A DNA stretch of 37,918 nt, taken from an uncultured Oscillospiraceae bacterium (GTDB lineage Bacteria > Bacillota > Clostridia > Oscillospirales > Oscillospiraceae). Of this stretch, positions 33,462 through 37,918 are shown one piece after another. The stretch covers positions 1 to 37,918 of the forward strand of contig CAJUAS010000016.1 in NCBI GenBank assembly GCA_910584395.1, given 5' to 3'. Position 1 is the stretch's first letter; every line of letters starts with the position of its first letter. The notes below the pieces were generated by a model, which saw only the letters and a list, made by a program, of their open reading frames with translations, had not been told where the DNA came from and did no database searches. A program made the position numbers and the translations under genes.

Positions 33462-33842
33462 TTACTTGAGCTCCACCTTGGCGCCGGCCTCTTCCAGCTT
33501 CTTCTTCATCTCCTCGGCGTCGTCCTTGCCCACGGCCTCCTTGACAGCCTTGGGCGCGGCCTCGACCAGAGCCTTGGCCTCAGCCAGACCCAGACCGGTG
33601 ATCTCACGGACAGCCTTGATGACCTTGATCTTCTCAGCGCCGACCTCAGCCAGCACCACGTCGAACTCGGTCTTCTCCTCGGCAGCAGCGCCACCGGCAG
33701 CAGCGCCGCCAGCGGCGGGAGCGGCCATAGCGGCGGCGGACACGCCGAACTCTTCCTCAAGAGCCTTCACGAAATCGTTCAGCTCCAGAACGGTCAAACC
33801 CTTGACCTCTTCCACCAAAGCGGTGATTTTCTCGCTTGCCAT
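33462..33842 (-). CDS. rplL: Ribosomal protein L7/L12 (bL12)
   Basis: Stalk protein that recruits translational GTPases. 126 aa. N-terminal dimerisation domain (1-~35), an Ala/Gly-rich hinge with AAGGAAAGGAAAEE (~42-55), and a C-terminal domain with the conserved KIKVIKAVREITGLGLAEAK and VEAAPKAVKE. ATG 33842 behind AGGAGG. It follows rplJ by 44 bp. A terminator directly follows, so rpoB is not downstream as it is in many bacteria. Confidence 0.98.
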   Translation of the reverse strand: MASEKITALVEEVKGLTVLELNDFVKALEEEFGVSAAAMAAPAAGGAAAGGAAAEEKTEFDVVLAEVGAEKIKVIKAVREITGLGLAEAKALVEAAPKAVKEAVGKDDAEEMKKKLEEAGAKVELK

Positions 33843-33886
33843 TTTTACTTACCTCCTAAAATGAATTGTGTTTGTGTTGATTCGGA

Positions 33887-34513
33887 TCACTCCGCAGCGG
33901 GAGCTTCCTCGGCGGCAGGAGCCTCAGCGGGGGCTTCCTCAGCCGCGGGAGCGGCCTCGGCGGCAGGCGCGGGCTCAGCAGAAGCCTCGGCAGCCGCAGG
34001 AGCAGCGGCGGATGCACCGCCGTTCTCGGCGATGGCCTTGATGACGATGGCCAGCTTGGTGATGGGAGCCAGCATCGTCCCCATCATCTGCGCCAGCAGC
34101 ACATCCTTGGAGGGCAGGTCGGCCAGAGCCATAATGTCGTTCAGGGGCAGCACCTTGCCGTCCATAAACCCAGCCTTGATGATGAACTTCTCGCCGTTGA
34201 ACTTCTTGGAGAACTTGTTGATGACGCGCATGGGGGCGATGGGGTCTTCGGCGCTCACCGCCAGAGCAGTCGTGCCGTGAAGCACCTCGTCCAGCTCGTT
34301 AAGGCCCGCGTCGTCCAGAGCAAAGCGCACCAGAGTGTTTTTCACCACGCCGTAGTCCACGCCGTTCTTACGCAGCTCCTCGCGAAGCTCGGTGTCCTCG
34401 GCCACGGTGATCCCCTTGTAGTCCACCAGCACGCCGGAAGCTGCGCTCTTCAGCTTCTCCTCCAGAGCGGCGACCACAGCCTTCTTCTCGCTCAGCACTT
34501 TCGCGTTAGGCAT
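33887..34513 (-). CDS. rplJ: Ribosomal protein L10 (uL10) with long acidic Ala/Pro tail
   Basis: Forms the base of the L7/L12 stalk and represses its own operon by binding the leader RNA. 208 aa against ~165-175 usual. The extra ~40 residues at the C-terminus are almost only Ala, Glu and Pro (AAEASAEPAPAAEAAPAAEE and more), as found in some Actinobacteria and high-GC Clostridia. The core is normal: MPNAKVLSEKKAVVAALEEKL, VDYKGITVAEDTELREELR, VVKNTLVRFA. ATG 34513 lies seven bases after GGAGGTGA; in-frame codons upstream are in the leader. First gene of rplJ-rplL. Confidence 0.97.
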   Translation of the reverse strand: MPNAKVLSEKKAVVAALEEKLKSAASGVLVDYKGITVAEDTELREELRKNGVDYGVVKNTLVRFALDDAGLNELDEVLHGTTALAVSAEDPIAPMRVINKFSKKFNGEKFIIKAGFMDGKVLPLNDIMALADLPSKDVLLAQMMGTMLAPITKLAIVIKAIAENGGASAAAPAAAEASAEPAPAAEAAPAAEEAPAEAPAAEEAPAAE

Positions 34514-34535
34514 ATTTGATTCACCTCCGTCAAAT

Positions 34536-34646
34536 AAAAATGCCGCTTTCGTGTTCCAGCACACGAAAACAGCACAGAAAAGCGGTCATTCTATTGCTGC
34601 ATTCTCGGCAGGACTTACGCTTTCGCACCTGCTGTCTCAGAACACG
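34536..34646 (-). ncRNA. L10 leader (autoregulatory rplJ-rplL leader RNA)
   Basis: The transcript from the promoter at 34653-34681 contains, in order, CAGCAGGTGCGAAAGCG, then AAGTCCTGCCGAGAATGCAGC, the core pattern of the L10 leader (Rfam RF00557 type), where L10/L12 binds. A hairpin TTTCGTGT/ACACGAAA (34547-34568) with an outer CCGCTTT/AAGCGG pairing is followed by ATTTTTATTT, an attenuator-like end before the rplJ ribosome binding site. Assigned by eye; no covariance search was run. Confidence 0.8.
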
Positions 34647-34652
34647 AAAAGG

Positions 34653-34681
34653 ATTATAGCAGTCTTTCCTCGATTTGTCAA
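34653..34681 (-). promoter_or_regulatory. Consensus promoter of rplJ-rplL
   Basis: Minus strand TTGACA (34676-34681), 17 bp, TATAAT (34653-34658). It separates rplJL from the upstream rplKA unit. Confidence 0.92.
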
Positions 34682-34708
34682 CACTTTCTTTGAAAAAGAG
34701 GGAAATAG

Positions 34709-34737
34709 AACAGGGACAGCCGTCGGCTGTCCCTGTT
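34709..34737 (-). terminator. Hairpin/terminator after rplA
   Basis: Thirteen-bp stem 34709-34721/34725-34737 with a 3-base loop, 15 bp after the rplA stop. The minus strand continues TCTATTTCCCTCTTTTTC, a broken U-tract, so termination may be partial. Confidence 0.7.
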
Positions 34738-34751
34738 TTGAATGCGTTTTA

Positions 34752-35444
34752 TTACACCAACTTCGCGGCGTTCAGCTTCACGCCGGGGCCCATGGTGGCG
34801 GCGCACACGCAGGAGCGCACGTACTGGCCCTTGGCGGCGGCGGGCTTGGCCTTGATGATGGCGCCCATGATGGCGTTGAAGTTGTCGGTCAGCTTCTGTG
34901 CGCCGAAGGACACCTTGCCGATGGGGCAGTGGATGATATTGGTCTTGTCCAGACGGTACTCCACCTTACCGGCTTTGATCTCGGTCACGGCCTGACCCAC
35001 GTTGGGGGACACGGTGCCGGCCTTGGGGGAGGGCATCAGGCCCTTGGGACCAAGAACCTTACCCAGACGGCCCACCAGACCCATCATATCGGGGGTGGCA
35101 ACCACCACGTCGTAGTCGAACCAGTTTTCCTTCTGGATCTTCTCCACCATATCCATCTCGCCCACATAGTCGGCGCCGGCGGCCTTGGCCTCCTCGGCCT
35201 TGTCGCCCTTGGCAAAGACCAGCACGCGCTGGGTCTTGCCGGTGCCGTGGGGGAGAACGATGGCGCCGCGCACCTGCTGGTCGGCGTGGCGGGAGTCAAC
35301 GCCCAGCTTCACGTGAAGCTCCACCGTCTCGTCAAACTTGGCGGAAGCGGTCTTGACCACCAGCTCCATGGCCTCGGCCACGTCGTACTGCACAGCGCGG
35401 TCGATGAGCTTGGCGCTGTCTACATACTTCTTACCTCTGCTCAT
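34752..35444 (-). CDS. rplA: Ribosomal protein L1 (uL1)
   Basis: L1-stalk protein that helps release E-site tRNA. 230 aa, normal length. Signatures are MSRGKKYVDSAKLID at the start, VDSRHADQQVRGAIVLPHGTGK, GLMPSPKAGTVSPNV and ERTPxP-like C-terminal region (TMGPGVKLNAAKL). ATG 35444 behind AGGAGG. It follows rplK by 15 bp. Confidence 0.98.
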   Translation of the reverse strand: MSRGKKYVDSAKLIDRAVQYDVAEAMELVVKTASAKFDETVELHVKLGVDSRHADQQVRGAIVLPHGTGKTQRVLVFAKGDKAEEAKAAGADYVGEMDMVEKIQKENWFDYDVVVATPDMMGLVGRLGKVLGPKGLMPSPKAGTVSPNVGQAVTEIKAGKVEYRLDKTNIIHCPIGKVSFGAQKLTDNFNAIMGAIIKAKPAAAKGQYVRSCVCAATMGPGVKLNAAKLV

Positions 35445-35459
35445 GTGTCAAACCCTCCT

Positions 35460-35885
35460 TTAGTCGCCCACCACGACGCCCATGGAGCGGGCAGTCCCGG
35501 CGATCATGCTCATGGCGGCCTCGATGCTGCCGGCGTTCAGGTCGGGCATCTTGGTCTCGGCGATCTTGCGAATATCCTCTTTGCTGATGGTGGCGACCTT
35601 CTCCTTGTTGGGGACGCCGGAGGCCTTCTCGATGTTGCAGGCCTTCTTGATGAGGACAGCCGCGGGGGGAGTCTTGGTAATGAAGGTAAAGGAGCGGTCG
35701 GCGTACACGGTGATGACCACGGGAATGATCATGCCCATGTCATTCTTGGTGCGCTCGTTAAACTCCTTGGTAAAGCCCGCGATGTTGATGCCGTGCTGAC
35801 CCAGAGCAGGGCCAACAGGGGGCGCGGGAGTCGCCTTGCCGGCGGGAATCTGTAACTTGACGTAACCTACTACTTTCTGTGCCAC
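35460..35885 (-). CDS. rplK: Ribosomal protein L11 (uL11)
   Basis: Binds the GTPase-centre rRNA. With GTG 35885 as start the protein is exactly 141 aa, the family length, and begins (M)AQKVVGYVKLQIPAGKATPAPP. AGGAGG stands eight bases in front. A GTG nine bases further up overlaps the Shine-Dalgarno and was rejected. NIAGFTKEFNERT and the C-terminal GTARSMGVVV are family signatures. Between nusG and rplA in the transcript. Confidence 0.97.
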   Translation of the reverse strand: MAQKVVGYVKLQIPAGKATPAPPVGPALGQHGINIAGFTKEFNERTKNDMGMIIPVVITVYADRSFTFITKTPPAAVLIKKACNIEKASGVPNKEKVATISKEDIRKIAETKMPDLNAGSIEAAMSMIAGTARSMGVVVGD

Positions 35886-35988
35886 AAAAAGCACCTCCTA
35901 CGAATAGTGTGGTTGGACGGGACGGGTAACGTCCCTCCCACTGTTCCAGCTTTCTCTTTGGATCGTCCGTTTTGTGCCGTTCGGACGG
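35886..35988 (-). promoter_or_regulatory. nusG-rplK spacer with two hairpins
   Basis: CGTCCG/CGGACG (35964-35969/35982-35987) lies directly after the nusG stop. GGGACG/CGTCCC (35919-35924/35930-35935) lies before the rplK ribosome binding site. Neither has a U-tract. They may be processing or translational-control structures (L1/L11 autoregulation is known in other bacteria). No promoter is convincing. Confidence 0.4.
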
Positions 35989-36513
35989 TCAATCAATGCG
36001 TTCAATCTGATCCAGCTCCAGCTCCACCGGGGTATCCCGGCCAAACATGGAGACCTTCACGCTGACTTTTCCGCGCTCCAGATCGATCTCCTCCACCGTG
36101 CCCAAGAAGGATTCCAGCGCGCCGTCGGTGATCTTCACGCTGTCGCCCAGCGCATAGGAGACCTCGATCTCCTTCTTTTCCACGCCCAGTTGGGCGATCT
36201 CCTCGTCGGTGAGGGGGATGGGCTTGTTGCTGCCCTCGCCCACGAAGCCGGTGACGCCCCGGATGTTGCGTACCAGATGCCACGCCTCATCGGTCATGAC
36301 CATCTTCACCAGCACATAGCCGGGAAACACCTTGCGCTCCATGGTTTTCGGGCCGTTGTCAGTGATCTCTGTCACGGTCTCCATGGGGATGTTGATCTCC
36401 TGAATGAGATCGTGCATATTGCGGTTTTCCACCGCTTTTTCAATGGTGGCGGCTACCGTATTCTCATATCCGGAATAGGTGTGGGCCACATACCATTTCG
36501 CGCTGTCTGCCAT
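35989..36513 (-). CDS. nusG: Transcription antitermination/termination factor NusG
   Basis: Binds RNA polymerase and couples it to ribosome or Rho. 174 aa, normal length. N-terminal NGN domain (KWYVAHTYSGYENTV, FPGYVLVKM, VRNIRGVTGFVG). The C-terminal KOW domain begins near residue 122 (GDSVKITDGALESFLGTVEEID). ATG 36513 lies just after the secE stop (3 bp gap); GGAAAGGG is its Shine-Dalgarno inside the end of secE. Confidence 0.98.
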   Translation of the reverse strand: MADSAKWYVAHTYSGYENTVAATIEKAVENRNMHDLIQEINIPMETVTEITDNGPKTMERKVFPGYVLVKMVMTDEAWHLVRNIRGVTGFVGEGSNKPIPLTDEEIAQLGVEKKEIEVSYALGDSVKITDGALESFLGTVEEIDLERGKVSVKVSMFGRDTPVELELDQIERID

Positions 36514-36516
36514 GGC

Positions 36517-36795
36517 TTAGCCCTTTCCTGCCAAACGCAGCAGCGCATGGATGACCTCATGGGCCAGCAGGTCAAACACCCAGATAAAGATGCCGATCAG
36601 GATGACGCAGACGATCACCGTCAAGGTGTTGTTCCATGTCTGCTTCCATGTGGGCCACTGAACCTTCTTCAGCTCGCTCTTCATCTCCCGGAACCACCGG
36701 GCAATGCGGGCAAAGAAGCCGGGCTTGTCCTTCTTCTTTGCGGGCTTGGCTTTTGCTTCCTTGTTGGTATCCAGCTGCTTCTCTTGCTCAGACAT
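36517..36795 (-). CDS. secE: Preprotein translocase subunit SecE
   Basis: Clamp subunit of SecYEG. 92 aa with one C-terminal membrane helix (LTVIVCVILIGIFIWVFDLL), the short single-helix form typical of Firmicutes. A Lys-rich cytosolic N-terminus is followed by the conserved REMKSELKKVQWPTWKQT just before the helix. ATG 36795. Between rpmG (42 bp upstream) and nusG. Confidence 0.97.
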   Translation of the reverse strand: MSEQEKQLDTNKEAKAKPAKKKDKPGFFARIARWFREMKSELKKVQWPTWKQTWNNTLTVIVCVILIGIFIWVFDLLAHEVIHALLRLAGKG

Positions 36796-36837
36796 TTTTC
36801 ACATACCCTTCTTTCTTAGTGCGCCTTGGAGGGCAAG

Positions 36838-37002
36838 TCACTTAGTTTCGTTATGAACGGTGTGCTTTCTGCAGAAGGGGCAGTACTTTTTCAACTCCAG
36901 ACGCTCCGGTGTGTTCTTCTTGTTCTTGTTGGTCTGGTAGTTGCGCTGCTTGCACTCGGTGCAGCGTAACACGATCTTGACCCGATTCCCTGCTTTTGCC
37001 AC
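36838..37002 (-). CDS. rpmG: Ribosomal protein L33 (bL33), zinc-binding form
   Basis: Small 50S protein near the E site. 54 aa with GTG 37002 as start ((M)AKAGNRVKIVLRCTECKQRNY). The pairs CTEC and CPFC make a zinc ribbon, so this is the Zn-dependent (C+) form. AAGGAGGTG lies seven bases in front of the GTG. The seven spacer bases plus flanks read GCCGAACC, complementary to the upstream terminator arm. First gene of rpmG-secE-nusG-rplK-rplA. A longer reading from 37023 would start inside the Shine-Dalgarno and was rejected. Confidence 0.96.
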   Translation of the reverse strand: MAKAGNRVKIVLRCTECKQRNYQTNKNKKNTPERLELKKYCPFCRKHTVHNETK

Positions 37003-37036
37003 GGTTCGGCACCTCCTTTTCAAATTCCGCCGGACG

Positions 37037-37076
37037 AAAAAAATTGCCGAGTCCGGCGATGAGCCGAACCCGGCAA
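37037..37076 (-). terminator. Intrinsic terminator/attenuator in front of rpmG
   Basis: Fourteen-bp stem 37044-37057/37063-37076 (two G-U wobbles in the minus-strand RNA) with a 5-base loop, followed by T7 (37037-37043). It lies after a strong promoter and ~35 bp before rpmG, so it must be read through or antiterminated for the ribosomal operon to be expressed from that promoter. Confidence 0.88.
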
Positions 37077-37212
37077 CGCAAGGGGTACAAAACCCCTGAG
37101 CTTCGCGTCGCGGTGACGGTTCGGCGTGTTTGCCTCCCTATGCTTCATCCAAAGGGTTTTGCCGGCATACACCGCAAAAATGCCCGCAAAAAAGAAGCCC
37201 TTTCCATAGGTA
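37077..37212 (-). ncRNA. Structured leader RNA (candidate attenuator) upstream of rpmG-secE-nusG
   Basis: A ~136-base leader between promoter and terminator without a convincing gene. At the 5' end is a long interrupted hairpin: AAAGGG/CCCTTT (37151-37156/37198-37203), TTTTGC/GCAAAA (37057-type pairing at 37157-37162/37086+100, i.e. 37186-37191) and GGCAT/ATGCC (37164-37168/37180-37184). GCCGAACC (minus strand, 37118-37125) is fully complementary to the first arm of the terminator (37063-37070). A small AGGGGT/ACCCCT hairpin (37081-37097) lies in between. No known Rfam class is recognised. Confidence 0.6.
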
Positions 37213-37218
37213 TGAGGT

Positions 37219-37247
37219 AGTATACCACCAAGCCGCTTCCTTGTCAA
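37219..37247 (-). promoter_or_regulatory. Consensus promoter of the rpmG-secE-nusG-rplKA transcript
   Basis: Minus strand TTGACA (37242-37247), 17 bp, TATACT (37219-37224). The start is expected near 37212, at the beginning of the structured leader. Confidence 0.88.
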
Positions 37248-37289
37248 GCATCTTTTTCCTGCCCGACAGGGTTTTCCGCTGATTTTGTC

Positions 37290-37918
37290 TTACTGGCCGT
37301 TGATCTCCCCGTAAAACTTACTGTGGACCACCTGAACCGCGTGATCGGCATCCGCCGCATCCACCAGAACAGAGACCTTGATCTCGCTGGTGGAGATCAT
37401 GTGGATGTTGATCCCCGCGTTAAACAGCGCCTCAAACATCGTGGCCGCCACACCGGGGTTATGTACCATGCCCGCGCCCACAATGGACACCTTGGCAATG
37501 TTGTCGCTGACGTCGATGTGGTCGAAGTGGATCGCTTCCCGGTTTTCCTCCAAAAGACTGCGGGCCGCCTCCATATCGTCCTTGGCGACGGTAAAGCTGA
37601 TGTCCTTGCTGTCCTCGCGGCCGATGGACTGGAGGATGATGTCCACATTGATGTTGTTCTTTGCCAAAAGGGAGAAGATCTTGAACGCAATGCCCGGTTC
37701 ATCCTCCAGACCCACCAGAGCCAACCGCGCCACATTCTTATCCTTTGCCACTCCGCTTACGTGTGTCTTTTCCATACCCTTCGCAACCTCCTTCACTTTT
37801 GTCCCCGGCTGTCCGGAGAAACTGGAGAGCACCTCCAGCTTGACATTGTAGCGTTTTGCCATCTCCACCGAGCGGTTGTGGAGCACCTGCGCGCCCAAGG
37901 TCGCCAGCTCCAGCATCT
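37290..37918 (-). CDS. lysC: Aspartate kinase, C-terminal part (5' end beyond window)
   Basis: First step of the Lys/Thr/Met pathway: ATP-dependent phosphorylation of L-aspartate. The visible ~208 residues begin inside the catalytic domain (LATLGAQVLHNRSVEMAKRY, the LExAxxGAKVLHxRxVE signature). The regulatory part follows with two ACT domains (VARLALVGLEDEPGIAFKIF and AKVSIVGAGMVHNPGVAATMF), where lysine/threonine would bind. It ends at FYGEINGQ, followed by the promoter of the rpmG operon. No terminator with a U-tract is visible between its stop and 37247. A start cannot be given because the gene continues past 37918. Confidence 0.95.
   Translation of the reverse strand, partial: MLELATLGAQVLHNRSVEMAKRYNVKLEVLSSFSGQPGTKVKEVAKGMEKTHVSGVAKDKNVARLALVGLEDEPGIAFKIFSLLAKNNINVDIILQSIGREDSKDISFTVAKDDMEAARSLLEENREAIHFDHIDVSDNIAKVSIVGAGMVHNPGVAATMFEALFNAGINIHMISTSEIKVSVLVDAADADHAVQVVHSKFYGEINGQ

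Noticed and set aside
37037..37130. tRNA-like look (GGTTCGGC resembling a T-loop) upstream of rpmG, where tRNA-Trp is often found
   Set aside because: No acceptor stem, anticodon arm or CCA-compatible end can be built; the region folds as a terminator with a T7 tail.
37020..37148. Possible leader peptide from ATG 37148 across the attenuator
   Set aside because: No Shine-Dalgarno in front of the ATG, no codon run of one amino acid, and the frame runs through the terminator stem.
1..37918. CRISPR arrays, insertion sequences, integrase/attachment sites, prophage or toxin-antitoxin genes, rRNA
   Set aside because: None seen: no regularly spaced repeats, no transposase or integrase motifs and no rRNA-like stretch were found in either strand.

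Overview
The window is GC-rich (clearly above 50% G+C) chromosomal DNA of a Gram-positive, low-oxygen gut-type member of the Clostridia. I infer an Oscillospiraceae-like organism (Flavonifractor/Oscillibacter/Intestinimonas type). Support comes from the SLH-domain surface anchoring with its characteristic C-terminal repeats, the AGGAGG ribosome binding sites, housekeeping genes of firmicute type (greA-lysS, rpmG-secE-nusG-rplKA, rplJL with an L10 leader, ktrAB, trmFO) and a mucin/milk-glycan locus. The genus is an inference; no rRNA or tRNA gene is present.

Layout. (1) 1-7407, minus strand: one tight operon ktrB-ktrA-SpoU methyltransferase-dprA-topA-trmFO (trmFO cut by the window edge), with several stop/start overlaps and a promoter at 7445-7473. 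(2) 7494-8995, plus strand: a divergent AGCS sodium/amino-acid symporter, ending in a bidirectional terminator. (3) 9047-31052: a glycan utilisation region. A giant SLH-anchored GH95 alpha-L-fucosidase (2928 aa) is followed, going upstream, by a GH112 galacto-N-biose/lacto-N-biose phosphorylase, a small two-helix membrane protein, two ABC sugar permeases and their solute-binding protein. A divergent AraC regulator comes next. Beyond it lies a second minus-strand unit: a ROK-type kinase, GalE epimerase, a sugar-1-phosphate nucleotidyltransferase, an NahK-type N-acetylhexosamine 1-kinase and the MsmK/UgpC-type ATPase of the transporter. (4) 31242-37918, minus strand: greA-lysS, rplJ-rplL behind an L10 leader, rpmG-secE-nusG-rplK-rplA behind an attenuator-like leader, and the 3' part of an aspartate kinase gene.

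How the sugar genes fit together (inference from families): the surface fucosidase removes alpha-1,2-fucose from mucin or milk-type glycans. The ABC transporter takes up Gal-beta-1,3-HexNAc disaccharides. GH112 splits them with phosphate into Gal-1-P and GlcNAc/GalNAc. NahK makes HexNAc-1-P. A nucleotidyltransferase then probably makes UDP-sugars and GalE interconverts the Gal/Glc (and possibly GalNAc/GlcNAc) forms. This parallels the Bifidobacterium lnp pathway, but the GalT-type transferase of that pathway is missing here and a UTP-dependent nucleotidyltransferase sits in its place.

Most interesting points: a leader upstream of rpmG-secE-nusG with a terminator, a perfect 8-bp competing partner and a second copy of that partner inside the rpmG ribosome binding region; the sugar-binding protein whose lipobox cysteine is a tyrosine; the lnp-like pathway with a substituted uridylyl step; a degenerate-motif ROK kinase; a long ATPase leader with a good Shine-Dalgarno but no ordinary start codon behind it; and a similar element next to the -35 of three sugar-locus promoters.
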